From NCBI RefSeq assembly GCF_003589595.1, contig NW_020654289.1:5710177-5774176 (forward strand): 64,000 bases of DNA. The letters run 5' to 3'. Position numbers and translations under genes: made by a program. The notes beneath the pieces were generated by a model. That model saw only the letters and a list, made by a program, of their open reading frames with translations, was not told where the DNA came from and did not search any database. This DNA comes from Hyposmocoma kahamanoa (lineage: Eukaryota; Arthropoda; Insecta; Lepidoptera; Cosmopterigidae). Each line of letters begins with the position of its first letter. Positions within the stretch are counted from its first letter, which is position 1. Below, piece by piece: positions 11,297 to 21,939 of this stretch.

Positions 11297-11330
11297 CACT
11301 CAACTGGTCGTCTATCTATTAGCAGTCTTA

Positions 11331-11674
11331 GGCTCAACTCACACTGGCGCAGAGTCGAAGCGTCGCGTCGCGTCTGCTTTTCAACTACGACGCCTGGCGA
11401 CGCGCGTCGACGTGCGACGACTCTCGCATTAGTGCGTCCGGATCACAGTATGGTCGGGGTCGGACGCCTCATTACGCTCAAGTAACGCGCGGCGTTGCCG
11501 TTCGACTATAGTCAAGCGTCGGACGCGAGTCGACCCGCGACTCCATATTTGCATAACACAAATTCGTACCTTAATAATGGGACAATAGAGATAAATATGC
11601 TATAGGCAAAAAACATGACGCGTCGCGATGCTTCGACTCACTGTGAGTTGCGCTGCGCCAGTGTGAGTTGAGCC
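11331..11674. mobile_element. PIF/Harbinger-like MITE (M), CpG-rich
   Basis: 344-bp element. The inverted ends GGCTCAACTCACACTGGCGC and GCGCCAGTGTGAGTTGAGCC are perfect reverse complements. The flanking duplication is TTA (11328..11330 and 11675..11677). The interior is dense in CpG (GTCGCGTCGCGTC, GACGCGCGTCGACGTGCGAC). It is non-coding and belongs to the same superfamily as L but to a different family. Confidence 0.8.
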
Positions 11675-11774
11675 TTAGGTGTGCGAAAATTGTGTAGGTA
11701 GCTACCAGTTTTAATAATATAAGGTTGAACATATTTGAAATTATTTATTTGTACCGTCTGGCATTTAATTAGCC

Positions 11775-11920
11775 ACGTCGTCGCAACGCGGCTAAGATTA
11801 GCAATCGAAGCCGGAAACAGATAAGCGCGGCGTGGCGATGCCGCCAAGCCGTCTCGGGTGTCGGCGAAGCGGTTCGAAGCGTCGGCTAAACTATATCGGC
11901 GTGTCGGCGAAATAATCGGC
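11775..11920. other. CpG-rich stretch next to MITE M
   Basis: Repeated GGCGAAGCG, GTCGGCGAA and GTCGGCTAA-like words (three loose copies of a GTGTCGGCGAA motif). No reading frame of note. It may be a further degenerate repeat. Confidence 0.3.
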
Positions 11921-12874
11921 CTTATTACACTTAACGAGCCCTTTGTTTTACCGCCACTGAGAAACTAGATCGGCTTAAGAGCAGAGAGAGTAGTGTCACA
12001 AGACTATAGTGCAAACAAAAGTGAACTTAGATTAAGTGCATTATTGGACCAACAGCGTTACAACTATGCGGAGCAATTTAAAAGTAGTCTCATTTTCTTT
12101 TCCCAGAATCATTAATTTGATAGCGTTGCATTAGATGAGTGTAAATGCCTTTAGATTGAAAGATTATCGCGAAAAGGAAACATTGAGACCAGTATCAATA
12201 ATCTTTGAAAAAAAGCCGACAGCTGTTTAATTTACCAAGATTATTAATTGTTTATGAGAGAGATAAATATCGAACAGTTTTGGACTGTCTGGAGATGGAG
12301 CGATTATTTGGAAGAGCTGACTTGGCCGTGAACGATATTTTGATAAGAAAACATAAATACTCAAATAAAATCGCATGGTGATTAATAAAAAAAACATGCA
12401 CTAAAAGAGGCTCGACCTTACAAGCTTGCGCGGTATGTTTTCGGTAATAGGTCTTGTTCGTACGCATGTTTACATTATTGATGATTGCGATTTTTAAGTA
12501 CAAAGTGAGCCGCCGCGGGCTGTGGCGTCTTTCACCGTTACACGCGGCCAACGTCTCAAGCGCCAGAAGGTTCTTTTGACAACTTTCGGGTGAATGATCA
12601 ATGATAACATATTTTGTACTCATCTCTTAAATGTTCTTCCATAAAATTTTAAGACTGTTAATGCATTGATACGTGGTTTAATCTAAACAGGTATCCGTTC
12701 ATAATAATGCCGCGATATTCCTGTGCACCGCTCGCTCCTAAAGCGGTTATTTTATTAAAAACTTGGTCAGTAAATAAATCTTTCTTAAAGTGAACAGCAA
12801 TTTCGAACATACTAAATATAAAAGATATCATTTAACGGCAATGTAAAATCAAATATAAAGTTTATCATCTTTAC

Positions 12875-13793
12875 TAGCGATGCGCAACTTTGAATGTTAC
12901 TAACACCTTACTAATCATTCGAATGGGCAAAGCATTCATCTAAGTCGAATAAAATTACCGATACTCATCGAGTATGCAACCAGAAATAGAGACGGAACGT
13001 CATTTAATTTGTGTGAAATCTATTCTGCCAAATCATTACTGTGACAACTGTGCTCCGATTGGCCAGCCCGATTTCGAAACAATTGACAGGTATCGTCAGT
13101 TTTTTCATTTCAATTCGATTTAATATATATATGATAACTTGAGCTTTGCTATAATGTCGAAAATTACATATTTAATTACTGATGAAATGTGATTCCATTT
13201 GTTTTGTAATTAGATGTTTTGCTGTTTTTCTTACACCACCGAATGGAACAGCTCCCCATTGAACAGAGATATTATCTTTGTTACAATAAATACAGAATAT
13301 TTTTGGAATATACGGAGACGTACACACGGGTCAGTTATTGGCGCTGTATTATTTCAGCTTTCTAATTTGTGATTTCAGCGCAAACGAGAGTTGATATTTA
13401 AAAGTGATATGAAGCTCATTTACCTGATGAGTTGCCAGGGTTGGGTGGCCCTTCTTTCGTCTCTATTTCTGGTTATATACTCGATGCCGATACTGAATGT
13501 CCCTGCTAGTCAGGCGGATCCACGAGTCGAATGATTATTATGTCGGAACTACTCGGATCGTCACCAGATCATTCACCACGTCTATATAAAAATATCCGTC
13601 ACATTTACGGTATTTACCATACGCCAGAGAGGGCTAGGTGATCACGGGTGTCGTTTTGCTCTATGGAATCTATGAATTAGTAATGAATGATCATTCAGAA
13701 CATTCGAATACAAAATTACTAATTTGTCATTCGAATGACAGGATTAGTAATAACGAGTCGAATATCGAAATCATTCGTAATCGCGCATCGCTA
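12875..13793. mobile_element. P element pair of inverted ends enclosing O1
   Basis: Outer inverted ends TAGCGATGCGC and GCGCATCGCTA. Inner sequence on both sides is rich in TACTAAT/ATTAGTA, CATTCGAATG and GTCGAAT words in opposite orientations. The O1 MITE (12966..13486) lies inside. Target duplication not resolved. The unit looks like a foldback host that received O1 later. Confidence 0.5.
12966..13486. mobile_element. O-family MITE copy 1 (hAT-like)
   Basis: 521-bp element. Ends CATCGAGTATGCAACCAGAA and TTCTGGTTATATACTCGATG are inverted repeats of about 29 bp. The flanking 8-bp duplication CCGATACT is perfect (12958..12965 and 13487..13494). It shares TGCTCCGATTGGCCAG and GGAATATACGGAGACGTACA with copy 2 at 18.7 kb. 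Non-coding. Confidence 0.8.
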
Positions 13794-13899
13794 ATATTTA
13801 CCGTACATTGAACGAGGATGAACCGGTATTCGAATTACTGAAAATTGACGTGCGATACATGATACGTGTACGAGATTAAATTATGTGATTATTGCGGGT

Positions 13900-14012
13900 T
13901 TCACACACTGCAAACAGACGTTTGGAAGTTCCCAATCAGCATTGAGCTCGAAACTACAGCCCAAGACCTTTCATTGTGAGAGGAGCCCAGCAGTGCCCAG
14001 TCATGGGGCTAT
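13900..14012 (+). mobile_element. SINE-B 3' half
   Basis: Contains GGAAGTTCCCAATCAGCATT, GAGAGGAGCCCAGCAGTGCC and ATGGGGCTATATAT, matching the 3' part of the ATGATG-tailed SINE. The tail is replaced by the D repeat that follows at once. Confidence 0.65.
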
Positions 14013-14014
14013 AT

Positions 14015-14314
14015 ATTTTTTATAATATCAAGTGACGGGACTAGCAAGTCGTGCAAGCAAGCGCTAGCAAGCGTTATAGGTAAGCGAAACGCTTACCCAT
14101 AACAGTTTCAGAGCTTTAAATCGCAATGATCTTAAGAGCATCGCCACTGCGCCCGTCACCCTGAGACATAAGTGACAAGTCCTATGTGCCTGTAATTTCA
14201 CCAGCAACTTCCAAATAGGAACGCAGTTATGTTCACATTACTGGTGGCAGCACTTATTACTTTACTGTACTTTTACCTGGACGAATTCTTTCATAAGGAG
14301 CTCTACTGTTACTA
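14015..14314 (-). mobile_element. D repeat
   Basis: Read on the minus strand, it runs from the 5' end at about 14314 (AGTAACAGTAGAGCTCC) to the A-tail at about 14015. It carries a local expansion of CAAGCAAGCGCTAGCAAGCG near 14047. It has inserted at or next to the 3' end of the SINE-B piece. Confidence 0.75.
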
Positions 14315-15940
14315 AAATATGTAGGCTAACTAATTATTACAGTTTATTTTTAGCTATAATTACCACAAAGAAGAAACGCCGCGTTCTTCTAAATCTACAA
14401 TATAATTTCATCACGGCTTTTAATACTTCTCGAATCTAATGCCTTCCGCTGTATTATCTGATTTATTACAAAGAGTTACTTAAATGTTTCTTAAGCACGA
14501 TGGACCACACCTAAAGCTATGCAATTGTGTCAAGATTATTTATTGTAAATTGTACATTTATATAATTTGCAGTTTGAAAAGTGACAGTTTCTTCTTGACG
14601 AGTGTACGACTAGTTATACCCAAATTTGGTCGGTTGCGTGTGTATATATTACGAAATGCAGAATTTCTCTGACTGAACTTATAAGCTGGTGTTCAGTTCA
14701 AGACTCACGTCATACTGGCTATAACTAATGTTATGTTATAACAATGAGAGCACTGAGTGAGCACTTCTTTTACTCTTAGTGAGGCTTACAACTTCTGAGG
14801 CTTTTCTTTTTTTTATGTTTTATTATAATAAATTAGGTAATTGTACACCCAGATTCTTTATTATATTTTTATTTGTGAGTATCTTCAATTGGCTCTCAGA
14901 TGTTAACTATTATTATTTATTATTATATATATATTAGGATTTTCTTTTAAATATTTGACTAAACAATCAATTAGACGGCAATAGTCAACGTTTTGTTGGT
15001 CAGTAAAAGTATGAGTTTACACTTAAAAATTCAAGAGATATTTTTCTAAATACAAAGATCTAACAAACACATTGAAAAATTCCTTAAATTCAACTGAACT
15101 CGAACCAGCTACTGTTGCCAAAACGTATCTGATATTATATTAAATTGATATGAATGTCAATAATAATAATAACAAAATGGAGTATTTTCATTAAAAATAG
15201 TATTGTTGTAAAATATCATGATATTCAATAAAAAAAAAAAGTGAATTCAAGAGGTACTTAAAATGTTTCGCCTTTGATTGATATTTGAAGTTATCAAAAG
15301 TTATGGACTCATAATTCTGATATATGACAGATATTAATAAAACTCAAATCGTCGATATATCAAATTGTCAAAGTTAAAAATGGTGTAACCCAAAAAAAGT
15401 CTAATTAAAACCCACGAGTAGTACCAAATTGGTTTCGACCAGACGACGATATGTGTGTATAAAAAACTGAACCAATTGCTTGTAAAAACGATAAGATGAA
15501 ACGATACAAATCAGAGGCGTCTGGTTTCACTCAAGTCTCTGCCTAACTTGCAGTAGATTTGTTGAAACCGCTCAGTTAACGCAACGTTGAGAGCTTTGCA
15601 TTACATACTACAGTGTAATAGAAACATTTGAAATACTATAAACACACGTCTGAGCAATAATAAATCTGATACTAATAAGTGCGGTGGCCTTGGGATTTTC
15701 CAACATAATAATTAAAGGTAAGCAAGCATGCTGTGAACAGACCTTTATAATTATTAGGTGTCTACATAAACGGTCTAATAAATTAAGTTTTAATTTTAGA
15801 TGTATCTGAGAAACGCATTTCCAAAAGGATAAGTTTACAGTTAACATTCTTACAATTTTATCGCGTAATATAGTAACATTTTCGTGTAAAATAGTTATAA
15901 AACTGTAAATAAATAAATAATAGTTAGTTAGCTTATTGCA
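14315..15940. other. Non-coding stretch, nothing recognised
   Basis: AT-rich, short ORFs only. No repeat shared with the rest of the window was recognised. Confidence 0.4.
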
Positions 15941-16035
15941 TAGTCCCACAGCCAGTCATAGGCCTCCTCTTACAATGAGAGGGCTTGCGCTGTAGCTTCT
16001 ACATGTATTCAATGGCCACTGACAACTTCACACAC
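15941..16035 (-). mobile_element. SINE-B 3' half
   Basis: On the minus strand the order is GTGTGTGAAGTTGTCAGTGG, CAAGCCCTCTCATTGTAAGA and GGAGGCCTATGACTGGCTGT, the ATGATG-tailed SINE 3' region. The head and the tail are missing. Confidence 0.6.
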
Positions 16036-16610
16036 ATCATAAAATTATTCGCATTTGATCTCATAAAACCGCTCCCCTGGTGGATTCGTTTAATTTTTAT
16101 TATTTTATATTCCCAACGGTTCCCCTACGCAGCGGGTCAAGAATAAACATTCATATTTTATTCGTGCGTGATGCCCTGGTTTTATCAAGGTTATTTTTGG
16201 TAGGTACTATGGGACAGTCAATAAGAAAAACCTTTAAAAGCTCAAAGAGATGACAAAAATTTGCAAATTATGCGTATTAATTAATATAAGTAATTTACAG
16301 TTAACAAACCCATTAACAAAACGACGATTAATAGCATATAATGGCAATAGCAATCGATAAATGGCACAAATACGTCACTGGCCAACTTTTGACTAGGAAT
16401 ATCACAGTTAGTCACTGTTTAGACAAACTTATATTTTTAAGTATTACTTAAGACTGAGTTTTTGTTACTGTGATTTGCAATATGGCAACGTTAATGACCT
16501 GTCACAAAAAAATTTGATGGTCTGCGATAATTATAATATTTGACCACAATTGCTCCATGATTGATTTTAAAATTTCTTTTCTCTTGACTGTACTTACTTT
16601 ACAAATACAA

Positions 16611-16706
16611 TGAGGGGATCTGTTGGGAGTTCAAAAATGTAGAGTGGATCAGTTGGGATTTAAAATTGGCGGTGGATCAGTTGCAGGGGATCATTTGGGA
16701 ATAATC
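16611..16706. repeat. Four spaced GGATCNGTTGGGA-like words
   Basis: GGGGATCTGTTGGGAG, GTGGATCAGTTGGGAT, GTGGATCAGTTGCAGG and GGGGATCATTTGGGAA occur at spacings of about 35, 30 and 14 bp. They look like degenerate tandem repeats. Confidence 0.45.
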
Positions 16707-16728
16707 CATTAAATTGCTTTACAGAATT

Positions 16729-16887
16729 GAAATTTCAAATTGAAATTCCGCACATAAATTCCGGAAAATCAGAGGTGCAAGCCCGGAATAAAATGGCCAT
16801 ACAGATGTTTCTCCCGGCCTGAGAATAGAACCCGGCACCTCTGCGTGGTAGTCCAGGATGGCAACCGTTCGGCCACAGAGGCAGTTA
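16729..16887 (-). mobile_element. SINE-A head joined to SINE-B body
   Basis: Minus strand: a SINE-A head (16887 to about 16791, GGCCGAACGGTTGCC and GGGTTCTATTCTC, then GAGAAACATCTGTATGGCCA) passes directly into SINE-B body sequence (16788 to 16729: CCGGGCTTGCACCTCTGATT and TTTATGTGCGGAATTTCA). Either one SINE landed in the other with loss of flanks, or a chimera formed by template switching. Confidence 0.6.
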
Positions 16888-17311
16888 CATATTTCTTTGT
16901 ATATATTTATTTATTTATTATAAATCAATAGGAGAGCTCCGTTTAGCTGTTTAGATTGTTTTTGGCTTATAATAGTTTTGAATAATTATTCTCAACGATA
17001 TTTGCTCAAACTAATCTGAGAATATTTTAACAAATAACTATTTATATGGAGAAATCATTATTGTTTCTTATTTAGGGGACTCTGCCTTACGAATGACTTA
17101 GTGCATCATCATTCATCAATTTAACAATTTCAAGTTATTTACTTATCTATGAAATGAAGATATTTTCAAATTTAATTTGAATTTAAGTACTTATACTTTA
17201 CGATATAGAATTCAAATGTAATGAAAATAATGACAGACAAACATTAATAACAGAAATAAAAATAAAGTGGCTAGTGGAGCCACGTATACGTTTTTATTAA
17301 AAGATTTCTTA

Positions 17312-17392
17312 GTAGTAGTAGTAAAGCTCCTTGTGAAAGGGTTCGTCCAGGGAAGTACTGCCACCTTATCTATTTCTGCCGCCAAGCAAGCG
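17312..17392 (+). mobile_element. D repeat, 5' 80 bp only
   Basis: AGTAGTAGTAAAGCTCCTTG through TTTCTGCCGCCAAGCAAGCG, then it stops. It lies about 30 bp before a LINE C-terminal fragment. Confidence 0.7.
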
Positions 17393-17419
17393 TCATTAGA
17401 TAATATAAAAAAAAAATCC

Positions 17420-17695
17420 TGTTGATATTCAAAATTTGCCATTCAGTGGGTTTAAAACTATAGTAAAAAAATATATATATTAAAGATTTTTTTATTATCT
17501 GGTTTCTGGGTATTTAGAGGACAAAAATTCGTGGTAGTGACCCGTTTAGCTCCTCAAGTTGTTTCGATAGTTTCTTGCTCATTCTTTCCTGGGGAATCTG
17601 CTTTACGAATGAGCAGTAGAGTTTAATCAATATGACGATTACAAGTGTAATTTGCTTACCTATGAAATAAAGAATATTCGACTTTGCCTTTGAAA
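17420..17695 (+). mobile_element. LINE C-terminus and 3' UTR (Q repeat)
   Basis: The frame PVDIQNLPFSGFKTIVKKY ends a LINE-type ORF2. The 3' UTR that follows contains GTGGTAGTGACCCGTTTAGC, TTGCTCATTCTTTCCTGGGG and GTAATTTGCTTACCTATGAA, ending ATAAAGAATATTCGACTTTG. The same coding and UTR blocks recur at 32.2 kb and, inverted and interrupted, at 45.8-46.4 kb. The 3' UTR is also recognisable at about 17065..17170. Confidence 0.65.
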
Positions 17696-17700
17696 ATAAT

Positions 17701-18700
17701 ATACATGTAATTCAAGCGCGAGATAAAAGACGAGATTGTCACGTTTCCCCACCTCTCAAAACAAGCTGACACTACCACTAATTACTCATAATGTCAACAA
17801 TTTAATAACAATCCATCATTTACACAATTACTCAAGGTATCAATCACAATGTTGCCAAAACACATCAGCAACTCCGTTTACATCGTTATCGCCTTTTTAT
17901 TAACCAATTTTATTTGCTCCTTGTTGTTTTATAATGTATCTTTTGCTTTAAGAAAAGTACGATAAAAACGAAAAATAGTCACAGGTCATCGAAATTTTGT
18001 GTGCAGTGTTTGCTGTCGGCAAACTGTCGGCGACTTCAAAGACATTAAGCACAAGGACCCTAGGTGTGTCCCTCATTACGCCGGCAATAGCCACAATCTT
18101 GTGTTATGTAATGTTGTATGACGTACTGATGTGTGAAATTGATTACATTGTAGCCCTATAAACAGAGAAGGTTTCTGTAAAGTAAGTATTTTCGAAACCT
18201 AGGAAAACACTACAATTTTGAAGTAACAATAAGCAATTAGATCCTTTTTAAATGTTAAGTGTATCGAAAATAGATATTCTCTTTTTTAAATTAATATTGT
18301 TTGATATACATAACCCAAGCATTGTTTTTTAACCCGTTTTCTAGCTTTATTTACTTCCTAATTACTATTTAGAATCCAGAAAAGTTTTTCGCCAGCCAGC
18401 ACGGTCTTTCGCAACTTTTTGTAAAAGCGCTTCTTACAGACATTGTCGGATGTTTAAAACACAATGAGACATAAGACTACTGTGGCTTAATAAAGCGGCT
18501 TTTCGACAGAACAAAGGTACAACATTGAGCTGACCCGTTGGAGTGCTAAGAACTTAAGTATCTTTAAAGATAACACAAGCCTCTTAAACATCACCAAGAT
18601 GAGTGTATCTTGAGTGTAGTTGTGATCAAATACATTTAACACTTGCCGAATATACAATTATAACGGTGTAGTAACAGCTCAGTTCTTCATTTCGGATTTG
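17701..18700. other. Non-coding stretch, nothing recognised
   Basis: AT-rich sequence with short ORFs only and no repeat shared with the rest of the window. Confidence 0.4.
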
Positions 18701-18708
18701 GGTTCGTC

Positions 18709-19021
18709 TATCGAGTATATAACCAGAAATAGAGATGAAATGTCATTTATTTTGTTTGAAAACTATTCATCACTACGGTGACAACTGCGCTCCGATTGGC
18801 CAGTCCGAATTCGAAACAATTGACGGGTGTCGTCAATTGTTTCACTTCAAATCGACCACTTCAATAGCATGGAACAAACAGCCCATTGTTAAAAAATATT
18901 ATCTTTATTACAATAAATAATAAAAATAAAATAATAATATTTTCGGAATATACGGAGACGTACACACTGGTCAGTTGTTGGCGTTGTGCCGTTTCAGTTT
19001 TCTAATTTGTGATTCTCGATG
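18709..19021. mobile_element. O-family MITE copy 2, internally deleted
   Basis: The left end TATCGAGTATATAACCAGAA matches O1. The right end keeps only CTCGATG because the last ~20 bp of the inverted end are deleted. Flanks GGTTCGTC (18701..18708) and GGTTCGTG (19022..19029) agree at 7 of 8 positions. Internal match to O1: GCTCCGATTGGCCAGTCC, GGAATATACGGAGACGTACA and TTTCTAATTTGTGATT. Confidence 0.7.
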
Positions 19022-19048
19022 GGTTCGTGTTTTAAAATGTATAATTAG

Positions 19049-19314
19049 GTTTTTTATGACATCAAGTGACGGGACGAACAAGTAGTGCTCTTGGTGGTAA
19101 GCAACATGCCTGTCCATAAAGCCAGCCTTTAAATCACAAAGGTTTCAGGGAGGGTCGCTGCCACTGCACTCGTCACCCAGAGACATAAGTTGACAAGTCC
19201 CATGTGCCTGTAATTTCACCACCACTCTTACCCTGCTCACATTACTGCGGCAGAAATAGGTAAGGTGGCAATACTTCCTTGAACGAACTAGTCCACAAGC
19301 TCTACTACTGCTAG
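19049..19314 (-). mobile_element. D repeat
   Basis: From the A-tail side ATCAAGTGACGGGACGAACA to CAAGCTCTACTACTGCTA. It has small deletions in the middle, for example in the GTAATGTGAGCATTAC palindrome (reads CTGCTCACATTACTGCGG). Confidence 0.75.
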
Positions 19315-19726
19315 GTATTAAATATAAACTATTAATGTAAGTAAACATAATTTTGGTGAAATTATGAAGTGTAAAATGAATTAGAGTACTAACCATTACA
19401 CATGTTATAAACAAAATGAAGCATGTAATTAATTATGGAAGCCTTGGCCGCTCTACACCGATCTATGATGTCTGCAAAGCTTCGTCGTCAGACACAGTGC
19501 CGCCGCTGAGAGGCGAATGTTCTGGTCAATGTCAACGAAACAAAGGAGCGATTAAACATGTGCAACTAACGCACAGACACTGAAATTTTGCAGCGGATTA
19601 TCAATTCACTATTTATTTATTTACGTGACCTTTAAATGAAATATGTTTGGCAATCTAATATTAAATTGCCCAAGCGTTATTTATACTTTAGTGTTAAGCC
19701 TTGTAATAGTAAAGTATTTTTTTTCT

Positions 19727-19880
19727 TTTTTGTGGTATCAAGTGATGGGACGAACTAGTTCATAACAGGTGCAGTACGCTCGGAGCTTAATATCGTAAAG
19801 TTCTGAGGGGCACTGCCACTGCGCCCACCACCTTGAGACAAAAGATAAAAATCCCATGTGCCTGTATTTTCATCAAATTT
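19727..19880 (-). mobile_element. D repeat, 3' half
   Basis: Contains TATCAAGTGATGGGACGAAC, GGGGCACTGCCACTGCGCCC and CCCATGTGCCTGTATTTTCA, then breaks off. It is 5' truncated, as expected of target-primed retroposition. Confidence 0.7.
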
Positions 19881-21166
19881 TAACAGCATATTAAGTTAGT
19901 GTTAGAAATAATGGAAATTAACCAGTAAGCGTAAAAAGTTCACAACTACTGTCTGATTAAATTAATATGAATAAGTCAGAGAATTGAGTAACATTAAATA
20001 AACATAGGAGAAGACTAAACATGCAAAATTTACGTAATGCGAACTGGTTTTTAACACGCGGAGCATGGTGTATATCTGCTGAAGCATTATTTCATTTTGC
20101 AGGAGGAAAATATACATCCACGCAACATATGCCCCATAATTGATTACGAAAGATTAAAGGCGTTATTGTATTGAAAACAGAAAGGTGCTAAAAATTTGAG
20201 AAAGCACATGGAATGAATCTGTGACACGAGTTTTTGTAATCAATGACTCAGTCTAAGAATCGAAAAGAATATAAGTTCATTAAAGGATTTGGTCTTGGTG
20301 ATGAAATTGGAAGTGTATAATACGTTTAATTAATATTATTATTATTATTGTGTATTTATCGCGCTGTTTATAATATTATGATGATTTCAATGTGTTCTAC
20401 GGCGAGATGCATAGAGGTTTATTTTGATTATATTCATTAAGCGACATCAACAGCTTGACAGCTTCAGCGTAATTTGGGCGACTCTAGTAGGAGCTAGGTG
20501 AACAGTACAAACTTGGATCAAATGTGAAAGTGTTCTATTTCGGTCCGAGTTACTCATCCCAATTTTCTGAACAGAAGCTTCCATTGACCTTGTCTCGATG
20601 GTTGCAAAAATTATGTGTATAGATAACTCTCCACACTAGACTAATGTACCAAACATTAGCTACACCAGACGCACGCAGAACTAGCTAAAGAAGTGAATTT
20701 TATTTATCAAGTGGATGTTATTTATCATTTACGCTTCCTATCCTTTATACAATAACTTTTCTAATTGTCAACGCAAAAATAGCCAGGATTTTTGGCCTCT
20801 TAGTTTAACTGGACCTTGACCAAAGAGGCAACGTTTCGACGGACAAAAGTATCGACTATTTTCGGTTTTTTTAGAACATGTCTGCCTTTGTTGCTTGCCT
20901 GTCAAGTATCACAGCTGACTTTGATGGCACAATGTCAAGACGAAGATCTACTTGTATATTTTGTTTTGAAAAATTTTACAATCTGTTTAAAATAAAATCT
21001 GTATGCATGCTTCATAAAAATAGTTAAGATCGATGCGTGCCAAGAGATGAAGAGCCTCATTATTAAAACACCTTGACAATTAAACGTGCGATTAGGATTT
21101 TTGACGTACATGTGAATATGGCTCGGTGTCATAAATTTGTAAAAGTAGGAAAAAGCTTGTTCATAC
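19881..21166. other. ADAMTS intron sequence, nothing else recognised
   Basis: Lies on the 3' side (gene sense) of the last exon found. No further ADAMTS exon (no HExxH zinc-site codons) was found by eye down to position 1. Confidence 0.35.
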
Positions 21167-21417
21167 CTACAAGGAGTGTCGTGCTGGCTGCAGATGTCTT
21201 GTCTCGTCACTAGAATAGCTACATCGTGATGGTGAGGGTTTTCGTCGTTGTCAGGGTTCATACTTTGCTGCCACCTGCAGAAAGAGGTGAGGGTCTCGTC
21301 GGCACTTGAAGACACTTTCAGGTTAGAAGCTGATTCCATCTCTTCCACTAGAATAATCTTCACTACGACTACTTTGATGTAGTTACCGATTGATGGGTCC
21401 ATGTAAAGTGATGATAC
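21167..21417 (-). CDS. ADAMTS exon: N-terminal half of metalloprotease domain
   Basis: Exon of a secreted zinc metalloprotease of the ADAMTS group (reprolysin fold), which cleaves extracellular-matrix proteins. It encodes VSSLYMDPSIGNYIKVVVVK, IILVEEMESASNLKVSSSAD, ETLTSFCRWQQSMNPDNDEN, PHHHDVAILVTRQDICSQHD and TPC. The pattern LxSFCxWQ...NP...HHDVAILxTRxDIC is diagnostic for this region. Acceptor TTACTGTTCTCAAG lies before 21417. The donor is best read as TAG|GTATGA at 21167 (phase 2); GTAGGT, four bases earlier, is an alternative. The open frame reads on into the intron, but that tail is not protein. The zinc motif HExxHxxGxxH must be in a later exon that I do not find in the window. Confidence 0.88.
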
Positions 21418-21509
21418 CTTGAGAACAGTAAAAAAACTTTGTCATGTATTGAGCCACAACTGACGTATCGATACTAAAAACATAAATGGGTAAATATTGA
21501 GAGATATAC

Positions 21510-21692
21510 CATGTTCATGATAGTGAGAAGATAAGTCTCCAAATTGCCCTGGTTATGAAAGTCAGTCATGGAGCGGTCGGCCACTAGCAGAACTTCAACA
21601 TGTCGAGGCTTGCTCACAGACCGCTTTGACCGTCTCATTTCGAAGCCGCCGCGATTAGATAGGTGATACTGATTAGGGTTTCGATAATGATT
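21510..21692 (-). CDS. ADAMTS exon: furin-type site and start of mature enzyme
   Basis: 61 codons, phase 0 at both ends. Acceptor TTTATTTCCAG before 21692, donor GTATAT below 21510. It reads NHYRNPNQYHLSNRGGFEM, then RRSKRS, then SKPRHVEVLLVADRSMTDFH and NQGNLETYLLTIMNM. RSKR is a proprotein-convertase site that would release the prodomain. RHVEVLLVADRSM is the classical first strand of the ADAM/ADAMTS catalytic domain. The 92-bp intron that follows joins TIMNM to VSSLYMD without breaking the frame. Placed by family knowledge and splice signals; no transcript evidence. Confidence 0.9.
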
Positions 21693-21939
21693 CTGGAAAT
21701 AAATAATTTACAATACAATACAACACAAAAATTATTTATTGTACGCCAAAAAATAATAGAAAAAAAATCATGATTTAGTTCCTATTCTATGTACCCTTAT
21801 GGGTTAAGGAGGTTGATCTCAGTTCTTATACTGTCTGATAGCTGTAATTGGTCAAGAACCATACGTTCATATGTCCCGCAACTTATGGCAGGGCCGCGCT
21901 TATAGCGGTCTATTTAGAAGTTTACCTAATATTACTTAC

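Noticed and set aside
12252..12623. 123-codon minus-strand ORF
   Set aside because: No recognisable domain, no splice or start context, composition like the surroundings.
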